From Gnetum montanum (lineage: Eukaryota > Streptophyta > Gnetopsida > Gnetales > Gnetaceae): 57,148 nt of DNA. The position numbers and the translations under genes are program-made. The stretch covers positions 707,786 through 764,933 of the forward strand of contig MNCI01005936.1 of the NCBI GenBank assembly GCA_015680685.1, in the 5' to 3' direction. Below the pieces are notes generated by a model. It saw only the letters and a program-made list of their open reading frames with translations. It did not search any database and was not told the DNA's origin. Below, one piece after another: positions 43,501-53,109 of the stretch; position 1 is the first letter of the stretch; each line of letters begins with the position of its first letter.

Positions 43501-44690
43501 GGCATGGATGAACTAGAACAAGTTCATCACCAACTCTTTGATGATGAACCTAATGATACCAATTGGGAAGGGTTGGAAATCCCTAATAGTTTTAAATAGG
43601 AGCCCTTAGAGTTGAAAACTCTACTTAATGATATGAAATATGCATTTCTAAAAAATGCCAAGCTGGTGGTAATCAATACCAACCTTGCTCCTAAGCAGAA
43701 AAGGATGCTATTGAAGGTGATCAAAAAATGGCCAATAGCCTTTACTTGGTCATATCTTGAACTCAAAGGGATTGATTCCATCACATCTATACTGATTCGG
43801 CCATGAAGCCAAAGAGGTAATAGCAGTGGCAACTAAACCCCAAATTAAAGTAAATCATTAAAGAGGAAATTAAATAACTCCTCAGTGTAGGGTTCATCTA
43901 TCCAATTATGGATAGTGAGTGGGTTAGCCCACTTGTAGTTGTGCAAAGGAAAGATGACAAGTGGTAGGTATATATTTATTTTAGGTTGTTGAATATGGTT
44001 ACATTTAAAGTTCATTTACCATTGCCATTTGTGGACCAGGTGTTGGATACTATTTCTAGGAATTTCTATTATAGCTTTCTAGATGATTATAGTGGCTATA
44101 ACCAAATTCAAATCATACCAAAGGATCAAGCCAAAAAAACATTCACAATTCCCTAGTGGACTTTTTCATATTGTAAGATGCCCTTTGGTTTGTGCAATGC
44201 CCCTACAACTTTCCAACACTTGGTCCTAAGCATTTTTTAGTATCATATTAGTAGTGGGGTGGAAGTCTTCATGGATGACTTCTCCACCTATGGTGCTACA
44301 TTTGAGCAAGCCTTGGACCACCTTGAGCAAGCACTTAAAAGGTGCATGGAGACTAATATTTGACTCAATTGGCAAAAGAGCCATCTCATGGTCTAGGTGG
44401 GCATTGTGTTGGGGCATAGAATTTCTCAAGTAGGGATTGAGGTGAACCCTAAAAAGATTCAAGTCATTCAGAAAATAACCCATCAACCAGAAATCGTTAA
44501 AGATGTATGGTCATTCTCTGGACACATTGGCTATTACTAATAATTCATAGAGAATTTCTCTAAGATAGCAAAATCATTGGTCAAGCTTATAAAGAAATAT
44601 GCTTCATTCATATGGACCAAGGAATGTGAAAAGGCATTCCATAACCTTCAGGAGAAGCTTGTAGAGACTCCAATTTTACAAGCATTTGAT
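43501..44690 (+). pseudogene. Reverse transcriptase (element G), decayed
   Basis: An N-terminal extension (PLELKTLLNDMKYAFLKNAK, 43600-43660; ITKWPIAFTWSYLELKG-like region to 43770) precedes the palm. Visible blocks: VDQVLDTISR-like (44030-44060), SFLDDYSGYNQIQI (44075-44120), MPFGLCNAPTTFQ (44178-44216), catalytic FMDDF (44268-44282), and VLGHRISQVGIEVNPKKIQV (44405-44466). This is the Athila-type pattern. Several stops and small shifts. Confidence 0.92.
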
Positions 44691-45100
44691 TGGTTCCATC
44701 TATTTCACATCATGACATATGCATAAAATTGTGCCTTGGGAGCTATGATTACATAGTTGGATGATCAAAAACATCCATATTATATCCATTGCCCAAGTTA
44801 AAGCGTTATGGGTGCACAACTCAATTACACTGCAATAGAGAAAGAGCTGATGACAGTGGTGTATGCTTTGGAGAAGTTTAGGTACTATGTGCTTGAATAT
44901 AAGGTGTTTATGCACACTGACCACAATGTCATTCACTTCTTGATGAATAAACCAATGGTGAGCCCTTATGTCATAAGATGGCTGGTGATCTTGCAAGAAT
45001 TCGATCTTACAATGGTAGATCAAAATAGGATTAAGAATGTGATCATTGATCACTTGTCTCGATTATGATGGAATAACAAAGAGGATGAGAGCCCATTTTT
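44691..45100 (+). pseudogene. RNase H (element G), largely open
   Basis: The frame open from 44808 to 45068 reads MGAQLNYTAIEKELMTVVYA, KVFMHTDHNVIHFLMNKP, LQEFDLTMVDQ and IIDHLSRL. Catalytic Glu (KEL) and Asp (TDH) are kept. The earlier DASDYA-type start is damaged near 44715. No second RNase H follows. Confidence 0.9.
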
Positions 45101-45239
45101 TGATCAATTTCTCAATAAACTCCTCTTTGCCAGTGTAATAAATGAATAAGTGTCACTGAACCAAAATGGTATGATGACATCCTTACTTATCTTCTCACTC
45201 AAGAGATGCCATAAGAGTTAGACCACTAGAAGAAACAAT

Positions 45240-46330
45240 AGTTTCTTCATTAGGCCAAATGCTTCATTGATGTGTTCGTAATGCTGACCAACTACATGTT
45301 TTTCAAGACACTCATGAGAATCCTTGTGGGGGCCACTATGTAGGAAGATGCATGGCCATTAAAATCTTGATGCCATGGTACTATTGGCCAATAATCTTTA
45401 AGGATGCCCACCAATTCATCCGTTCTTGGAAACACTATCAACAAGATGGTGGGATGGCTACATGAATGGAGGAACCTTAGTAGTGGATCCAGCCATTGGA
45501 ACCCTTCAACATTTGAGGCATAAACTTCATGGGTCCCATCACATCTAGTTCAAATGGAAAGGTGTACATAATAGTTATTATTGACTATTGCATGAAATGG
45601 ACAAAAGTGCAAGGTTTGTATAACAAAATGTTGTAAATAGGTTTGGAGTGCCACGTACATTGATTCTTGACAATGGTACTCATTTTACAGGTGCTACCTT
45701 TCATAAGCTCATGCAATGCTTAAAGGTTGAACATAAATTAACAACATCCTATTACCCCTAAGCCAATGGTCAAGTAGAGGTTACTAATAGGGAGATCATG
45801 AAAATCTTAACAAGGATATTTAGCAAATATAGGAGATATTGGAGAAAAAAACCTAATGATGCCCATTGGGCATACTACTTAAGATGGAAACTCCTTATAG
45901 GATACTTTCCCTATGAGATGGTGTATATAAAATTATCAACTTTTACAATTCAATTTGAGGTTTGTACACTTTTAACAACTTGTGGCCTAGACCTTGACCT
46001 AAGCCTAGAACAAAAAGAGAGCTTGATTAACTTTAATGTGCTAGATGAGAATCAATTGGTGGCCCTACCCTTGAATGAAATACACAAAGCATTCAATAAA
46101 CAATGCCATGAACTTAGGATGAAGAAGGTGAAATTTCGAGCTAGAGACAAGGTCCTCTACTAGAACCCCACACACGTACCTCAATGAACTAAGTTCTAGA
46201 TGTTTTGGAAAGTGCATTATATAATTTATGAAACCTTTCCTTCTTGGGCCATGTTGATTTACAAACCTAAGAGCCTAAACAAAAAGTAGATAGTCAACAC
46301 ATAATAGGTCAAACCTTTCCATGAGTATAC
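45240..46330 (+). pseudogene. Integrase (element G), decayed
   Basis: The zinc-binding region at about 45290-45450 shows the THENPCGGHYVGR-like His motif. The core has GINFMGP with the first catalytic Asp changed to Asn (AAC, 45523-45525) and LDNGTHF near 45668-45688 with the second Asp kept. NGQVEVTNREIMKIL (about 45767-45811) has the catalytic Glu. Roughly 36 bases are missing between KWTKV and ARFV. The C-terminal part is open from 45798 to 46163 (PYEMVYIKLS, RARDKVLY). Confidence 0.9.
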
Positions 46331-46399
46331 GTATGCTAGTAAAATCAATGCCTCATTGAATGGACAACCTTGCTCAATCCTTTGGATCTTCTTCTTTCA

Positions 46400-46422
46400 A
46401 CTCAATTGTGGGGAAGCCAATC
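46400..46422 (+). promoter_or_regulatory. Post-pol PPT-like site, element G
   Basis: ACTCAATTGTGGGGAAGCC, decayed relative to the site in element I. Confidence 0.42.
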
Positions 46423-46439
46423 ATCCATGCTAACTATAT

Positions 46440-46640
46440 AAGTGGCTCTTTAGTTTTTCTACCCTTTTTGTTTTACAATTTTTTTATTTTCCACTTTGTT
46501 ATTTTCACCATTTTTTGTTTTATTCTTTATTATTTTTCCAAGTTTTTTTTTACAACATCATTCATATGTTTTATTTTTCTTGAATATTTTACAAATTTTT
46601 TTATATTTTCCCTTATTTTGGTGTGAATTTTTCTTGTCTT
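46440..46640 (+). repeat. T-rich tract of element G
   Basis: TTTTTGTTTTACAATTTTTT and similar, following integrase. The open frames here are low-complexity Phe/Ile/Leu artefacts. Confidence 0.82.
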
Positions 46641-47904
46641 CTAATAAAAGTGCTTTATTTCCATTAAGACACAATGGTGCTATAATTGTTTACTAATGGT
46701 GTTTTGTACCTAATGTTTTTGATTGTAATGTCTAATTTTTATTTTTGAATTTTGATGACCAATGACTAAGATAGGTTGCTTTTTCATAGAACAAGTAGTG
46801 AGTCCACATCATCCATCCATCTAGTAACTCTATGATTTCTCTAGTTTTGGAAGTATGAGGTCCCTTTTTCATTAATAAAACTTTAACAAACTTGTGACCT
46901 TAGTAGTTTCCAAACTTGGGAAAGATTCAAAGGTTTGAAAATGGAGTGACATAAAGGGGATTCAATACTCTTTATGCATCTCTATTTGATTGAGTGCATG
47001 TGTGTTTTCATATATTTTTTACCATTCTATGTCAACCAATAATAGGAAGTTGAATAAGTCTTTGTATGATGTGGTTCCCATCCAAAAAAATCATAAAATA
47101 TCTAAAAAAACATGATGGGAATTCAAAATACACCCATTAGATAAAATAAATGGGCCATAAGCATTGGTTATGGGACTAGAAAGACATGTTACCCATGCCT
47201 GAAGGTCCCCTCTATCTAAGGTCCTTTCTTACTTCCTACTATTCTTTTCTTCTCAAATAAGGAACAATGATTATCTATGGGGGCATTCCTATGTCTCAAG
47301 GGGATGGACTAGTCCTGGAGTGCTGATGCAAAGTCACTAAAAGTGGTTGGTTTTGATCTGGACTAAGGTTGGATTTTTATTAGGTCATTTAACCATAAAT
47401 TCCATAGGGGACTTCATGTGACCATGATTGGGACATCCATTCCACTCTCTATCTCATCCATCAATGCTTTCCATAACTCACCTCACTGCTGGTTTTCATG
47501 TTTTTGTTTAATGTCATAATTTGACATGTTGAAATTATTAGGTAGATTCTTTGGGATTTGGTCATTAACATTTAGTAACCATTAATCAATTGTGGGGCTC
47601 ATGGACTCCTTACTTGAGGTTATGCAAGGGTAAAAGGGACATAAGCCTCCTATGGGGAGGACCCATTTACATAGCTCTTGGTTGGACTAGTTAAATTATT
47701 TATCCTTAGGCATTTTGGTAATCAAATATTTTGTATCCCCCATCTATTGCATCTAACTGGGTGCTCCTTAAGGCATTTCTCCAATCATTCTCCATATTTT
47801 ATGAAGTCTCAAGCCCTCTTCATGTATCTTATTGTGTTCTTGGCTCTTTGAGCTTCTATTTGACTCCAATTTTATTTAAAAATTCCTTGTATTTTTTGAA
47901 TTTT
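46641..47904 (+). other. Spacer of element G
   Basis: This spacer is non-coding. Shared blocks: CATCATCCATCCATC (about 46808-46822), GCATTGGTTATGGGACTAGA (about 47161-47180), CTAAGGTCCTTTCTTACTTC (47217-47236) and TATGGGGAGGACCCATTTAC (47651-47670). Confidence 0.72.
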
Positions 47905-48005
47905 AACTTGGTCAATGGTGGTCAATAGTTGTGTCAACTAGGTCCAATCAATGTAGTTGACCACATTGACTAGGCCCTATTGACAAGGCCTAGTTGACAC
48001 ATGGA
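47905..48005 (+). promoter_or_regulatory. U3-like TTGAC/GGCC repeats upstream of ORF3 (element G)
   Basis: Repeats of GGTCAAT, TAGTTGAC and CATTGACTAGGCCCTATTGA then CAAGGCCTAGTTGAC occupy the 100 bases before the internal TATA. The LTR U3 of this element has GTCAATGAGGCC and CATTGATGTGGCCCCATTAA. Confidence 0.62.
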
Positions 48006-48010
48006 AAAAA

Positions 48011-48025
48011 TTCTATATATAATGC
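48011..48025 (+). promoter_or_regulatory. Internal TATA box upstream of ORF3 (element G)
   Basis: TTCTATATATAATGC, directly after the U3-like repeats and about 420 bases before the ORF3 ATG. Confidence 0.55.
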
Positions 48026-48445
48026 CCATCACTGAGGAATTTTTTGCCATTTTCTTTAAACATAAGGGGAGTTTTTGCAATTTTTTAGAGCTCAAAACCT
48101 TCCAAAGCCCATAACTTTCAAACCATTTGTCTAATTCACTCCATTGTTTAGCCATGCAACTTCTAGAGGTATGCTTTATGTTGTGGGGGCCACAAACATT
48201 AGGTTTTTGACAAAAATATTTGTAACTCCCCCATGGATTTAATGAATAAAATAATATTAAATCATCAACCTACTAGAGTTAAACCCTTCCAACACACTCC
48301 AATAAACTATTTAATTAAATAATAATAAAAAATAAAATCGACCATGATCACAAATTAGCCGAGTGTAACTACCCCAAGGGATAAGGTATTCCAAATGTTT
48401 CAAAGTTACACATTAAGTGCTAATCTTTGGTCATGTTATGATTAC
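48026..48445 (+). other. ORF3 leader of element G, possible leader intron
   Basis: CTAGAGGTATGC gives a possible 5' splice site (intron from 48169), homologous to the better GGTAAGC in element C. The acceptor has decayed: GATTAC abuts the ATG at 48446. The leader shares GGGGGCCACAAAC (about 48185-48197) and the AACTCCCCCA segment (48225-48234) with C. Confidence 0.48.
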
Positions 48446-51303
48446 ATGGCACCTAGACCGAAACATCCATAGGAAGGAGGACCATCTCAACTAAGGGATA
48501 AATAAGCTAGAGCTAGAAGGGAGGACCAAGATCAAGCCCAAGAATGGACAGTAGAAACTCATGTGATGGGACCTCTTCAGGAGGAGCTTGAAGTGGAATC
48601 TATTCGACAAATTCCCAAGGAAGCAATTGTAACTGAACAATCTCATCGAGATGAGGCACCAGGACCAATGCAAAGACTTGAGGTCATATTAACTCAAGAT
48701 TTCCTTAATCAAATCAAGCCTTGTGACATTCAACATTTAGTTCTCTAAGAATTAAACTTTAAACCAGTCTTACAACATGCTCCACTAGAAGTCAAGACAC
48801 AGTTGTAAAACTCTCCCATATGGCCAATAATCACTTCTAGTGGGGAGCGGTACATGAGAGAGACATATCTCTTCTAGAATGGTAGGTGGATAGGAGCCAC
48901 TATGAAGATCAAAGACATTCAGGTGTCCTATGCAGTGGAAGCTATTGCGTAAGCCCTTGGGTTGCTTGATATTAGAGCAAATTCGGTAGAGATCTCTACA
49001 CAAGCAGACCTAGAGGCAAGGAAGGAGTGGACCTAATGATATTATGGAGTGGACCATAAGAAGTATGATGCACTCACCCTGATAGAACATGTATATTTCA
49101 AAATAGTGACTTATCACCTCAATCCAATGGTGAGGCCCAGTAAGGTGACTACTTTCTTCACTTGTGCATGTGTTTCTCTAAGTAGAAAATTCCCTATGAA
49201 CCTTCCACAGTTGATCTATCTAGAAATAAAGAAGCAATTCAAAGAAAATGAATGTGGAAGAAATTACTTTCCCTTTCCCTATCTCATTAGAGAATTATGC
49301 AAAAGGATAGGAATAGTTTGCCATGCTAACGATACAATTTGGCATACTCCTTCTACCTCTTGGGTAAAAATGATGAAAGAAAAGACCCCTGCCATAAGGA
49401 AGAGGAGCAACAACCACCACCTCTACTAACCACTCATAAAATAATGCTAGAGTCTTATGCAGCCCTTGAACAAATGCACAAGATTCAAGAGCAACTCTTG
49501 CATGAGCAAGAGCAACAAGTAGGAATGAGTGGTGATGATCCATCTATGTATTGCCCAGGGATGAACCACCTTAATGAAGTGACTCAAACCATTAGCTAGA
49601 TGAAGGGAGGTGGGCCAGTATTTTTAGCTAAAAAAACATAGTTGCCTACAAGATCAAATCCTAGCATCCTAGAGGTAATGATCTCTCTCTCACAATAGCA
49701 GCAATTCCCAGATATCTCTGAGAGTGCTGCTACTTTCTTAGTGCATTTGGAGGAGGATGAGGGGGTAACTATCTTAGTGATGTAGCACCATGGGTAGAAG
49801 AAAATAGTAGAGGTGGTTGTTGATAAAATTGTTGAGGCATTGAATGCACTTGTGGCATTTGTACTAGATGTTTTTACACTTAGAGATGTGTAGACATCTG
49901 TAGAAACAATTAGTAGCAAATTGAGTGTAGCCCAGCATAAAGAGTTGCTGGACTAATTGGTTGGAACTGGATAGTTGATTCCATATGTCTTTGACCTTCT
50001 AGATATAATCACTACAACCTAGTCAAAGCTACTAGAAGCCAGGGGAAAATCCATTATCATGGAAGGATAACTCAAAACAACCTAAGCTCAAAACCAATGC
50101 TTGGTTGTAGAGGTTTCTGCATTAAGAGCCTGCCTTGCTAATCCTATGCTTCTTAGCCTTACATTGACCCATGATGAAGCTTTTTAGCAGCTTTAAGAAA
50201 AGCTCAAAAAGGTTGAGGACATAAAGGAGATAAATATTTTTGATTAATCCCTAGCCAATGTCATCATACACAATATCCAAAAGGCCTTAGATCAAACTTG
50301 CTAGGAGAATGTCACATTGACTGCAAAAAATCACCACATGAAAAATATTGATGTGTAAAAGTAGTAAATGAAAGATTTCATCCATCAAAAATAGGAGCAA
50401 CTAGCTAGAGTAAACACTAAACTAAGGAGATTGGTAGCTGAAAAAAAAATCTCTCCATGGAGGCAGTCAAAGCCCTTCACCAAAAATTTGCAATAGAAGT
50501 AGCTACCTATAAAAATGAGGCTCTCAAATTTGAGAGAGTCAAAAATCACTACATAGATAAAATTGGTCTAAAAAAAGAAATCAATAAAAAACATATTCAA
50601 ATGATGAAGGATAAAGTTAATAAGGCTCGCTAGCAACTCAAGAAAGGAGGTGATGTATGATAGCCTAACTTTGATGGGATCAATGACTATAGTAATGCAG
50701 AGATCTGCATGGAATTGCAGATCGAGGAGATTATGGAGTACATAGAGCTTGTCAATCTTTGTTATGAAAATTTGATGATGTTGACTACCAAATGGCTATG
50801 ATCTGAATTGGAGAAATAAGTGGCTAGTTTGTACTTGTTGTACAAAGCTAAGTGCAAGCTTCAGAAAGATGCTAAGTAGAAGCTTGAGGTGGCAAATGTA
50901 GAACTTGATGTTCTTAGGCAACTCTTGATCAATTAATAGTCTATAGCTAAGAACTTGGCCAAGATACTAAGTGACTATCAAAAGTTGCAAAATGCAATAA
51001 AGGCATTTAATGTTGAATGCAAAATTTTTTCTACTTGGTTCGTCAATGTGAAGGAGTTGTTCTTGGCAATGCCCTATCTTTGGGATGTTCCCACACTAGT
51101 CGACATTCATGATGCAGCATGGACTATGAATGATTCTAGGAGTAAGGAGGAGAAGATGAAGGCACTATTAGATATCTTCCATCTTTAACTAGAAGTTGTA
51201 ATTATTGAAGGAAAACCACACCTACCTCAACCACCATGTGCACTTAAAGTAAGAGAAGGTTCTTTGGAGCCCTAGGAGCCTCCACCACCTAGGACCATTT
51301 GAA
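48446..51303 (+). pseudogene. ORF3 of element G (plant-transposon-protein-like domain plus long coiled coil)
   Basis: Start at ATG 48446 (MAPRPKHP). Domain 1 (about residues 90-310): PIWPIITSSGERYMRETYLF, KIKDIQVSYAVEAIA, then the open stretch 49049-49429 with YFKIVTYHLNPMVRPSKVTT, FPMNLPQLIY, FKENECGRNYFPFPYLIREL and CKRIGIV. After a Gln/Glu-rich segment (MHKIQEQLLHEQEQQ near 49470-49515), about 500 codons are Lys/Glu/Leu/Gln-rich with heptad character. A last conserved piece (50955-51188) has FLAMPYLWDVPTLVDIHDAA, before a Pro-rich tail ending near 51303. No signal peptide, membrane segment or catalytic motif. Nominal length about 950 codons; many stops. Confidence 0.85.
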
Positions 51304-51547
51304 CTTCTTTCTTGTCTTCACATCATTAGAGGAATTGTGTTTTTCATGTTTGTCTTAGTGTTCAAATTTTTTGTCCTGAACACCAAAATTTTGTAATGAT
51401 TATAATTCCATATATTTGGACACTTAGTATTTGTTTATGTGTGTTGTTATGTTTATGTATGTTAGTAGATAGTCAATAATCCCATACCTTCCCAAAAGTT
51501 TGTAAGGGACTTTGTTCTCCTTTTGTTCACTTGAGGTTGAGTTTTCA
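51304..51547 (+). other. 3' untranslated end of element G
   Basis: AATAATCCCATACCTTCCCA (51476-51495) and TTTGTAAGGGACT recur in element A before its PPT. No gene. Confidence 0.65.
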
Positions 51548-51563
51548 TTCAGTCGTGGGAGTA
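51548..51563 (+). promoter_or_regulatory. Polypurine tract, element G
   Basis: TTCAGTCGTGGGAGTA abuts the LTR start TGATAAGTCA. Confidence 0.86.
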
Positions 51564-51955
51564 TGATAAGTCACATTTTCTAGGTTACATCAATGAGGCC
51601 TCATCGACGTGGCCCCATCGATGTGGGATTTGATGCGTTGACATAGCCTTGTGAATGTAGTGTTTGTTTTTGCCTATAAATACACACTCACCCATTGTTT
51701 ATGGAATCTTTTGTCATAGTTGTAATGAAGCTCTTGCAGTTTTGTCATTTGAAAGTTAGAATATTTTTCTAAGTGTTCATAGTAGGAGTCAAAGAGTGTA
51801 TAGAACTTTATTTAAGTATTGTTGTACATGAGCATAGCAATGCGTGTGACAATAAAGACGACCTTTTTGAGAAACCTTGTAGCACTTTGAAATAGATTAA
51901 TTATTTATTTATGCATTTAATATTTTATGCAATTTCCTTTAATGCTTTAAGTAAT
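51564..51955 (+). repeat. 3' LTR of element G, cut by LTR fragment H
   Basis: Matches the 5' LTR through U3, TATA (CCTATAAATACAC, about 51675-51687) and the AATAAAG region, then stops at TTTAAGTAAT. Confidence 0.9.
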
Positions 51956-52138
51956 TGATGAGAGCGGTTACTTTAGTGGTTTATTCTAATTATTAGAGTA
52001 GTTACTCTAGTGGTTTATTCTAATTATTAGAGCAATTACTCTAGTGGTTTATTCTAGTTATTAGAGTAGTTGCTCCCAAGCCTATAAATACAGTGCCTAG
52101 GTGTACCATTGAAAGGAAGTCTTTTAGCAGTCAAGTAG
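51956..52138 (+). repeat. LTR fragment H with 34-bp tandem repeats in U3
   Basis: It begins TGATGAGAGCGG as an LTR would. About three copies of a 34-bp unit (AGTGGTTTATTCTAATTATT and the rest; starts at 51975, 52009 and 52043) lead to TATA CCTATAAATACAG (52081-52093). After GTCAAGTAG it is cut by element I. The repeats match neither the GATATC nor the GGCCCC type, so this is a fourth LTR type. Its internal region is not in the window. Confidence 0.78.
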
Positions 52139-53031
52139 TGATGAGACGCGATATCGCATGCACCGCAATATCATGTACGTGATATCACGGTCGTCACGAT
52201 ATCGCATCCCATGCGATATTGCGTACACGATATTGCATCGTTCCCTGCGATATCGCGTATGCGATATTGCGGTCGGCTGAAAAATCTATAAATAAGAGGT
52301 GGCACTCCCCTCATTTATCATCCTAGGCTAGAAGTAGCGAAGCTCTGGCAGTTTAGTCACTCCAGAGATAGAATATTTTCCATGTGCCTGTAGTAGGAGT
52401 CCCCAAGTGAACGAATCTTTATTCGAGTAGCTTTGTACCTGAACGCAAGTTGTGTACGGCAATAAAGACAAGCTTTGTGGATAAACCTTGCAGTACATGG
52501 AATAGGTTTATTACATGTTATTTCCTACTTATCATTTATTACATGCATTAGCGTGACATGAGTATGACTTGGTTTTGAGCATTGACGAATGTGTACGGCT
52601 AACCAAGGAATTGGCTACTCATCACGATTAGATTCTCTCACCCTTGTCTCCTAGAATGCGGGATGAGTACGACTTGATCAAGAGAATCTATGGATGTGTA
52701 CGACTAGTCAAGGAATTGGCTACTCATCACACTTAGGCTAGTTAGGTGCCTCAGTACAACCACTTCGAGCATGTGCATTACGTGTGGTGATCCCAGTAAC
52801 GATTAGTGTTTGGTAGCCACAGTTGCATAGTTCAGGGTGTGTATGGTAAGTGAGAATAGATGCTAATGCTAGTTAATTTAGACTTAGGTCCTTAGTTAGA
52901 GTTAGTTAGTTTCTCAACCCTTCACCCTTTAGCATAGGAGATAAAACCATAAAAGACCAAAAAAATCATATACCTCGAACTTACTTAACCATACACCGTG
53001 ACAACAACAAGTAAGTCTAGGAAGACAACGA
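52139..53031 (+). repeat. 5' LTR of element I (GATATC type), right end lost at an N
   Basis: TGATGAGACGCGATATCGC starts it. U3 contains eight RATATY sites in about 125 bases, the largest array here. TATA is ATCTATAAATAAG (52284-52296) and AATAAAG lies near 52462-52468. Sequence homologous to element A's LTR ends at the N (53032); about 110 bases of LTR plus the PBS are absent. Confidence 0.9.
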
Positions 53032-53109
53032 NATCGTTGTGAGCCTTAATGAACCTTTGGGTTAATCAAGAAAAAATTTATATAATGGTGAATTAGCACA
53101 CCAATAAAA

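Larger units (their letters stand above)
39343..51955 (+). mobile_element. Element G: full-order Athila-like element
   Basis: 5' LTR, tRNA-Asp-type PBS, gag, protease, RT, RNase H, integrase, PPT-like site, T-rich tract, spacer, U3-like/TATA region, ORF3, PPT, then 392 bases of 3' LTR before LTR fragment H. About 12.6 kb without the missing LTR end. It gives the reference order for the family, although every gene is broken. Confidence 0.93.

Noticed and set aside
43527-43832. Minus-strand 101-codon frame
   Set aside because: It is antisense to the conserved N-terminal extension of RT in element G.
48446-51303. Envelope gene
   Set aside because: No signal peptide, transmembrane segment or fusion-peptide-like stretch is visible in any of four copies; the sequence is charged and coiled-coil-like.
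52139-52275. GATATC arrays as a centromere-type satellite or CRISPR-like array
   Set aside because: They are confined to the ~130 bases before TATA boxes of LTRs or of ORF3, are irregularly spaced, and have no unique spacers.
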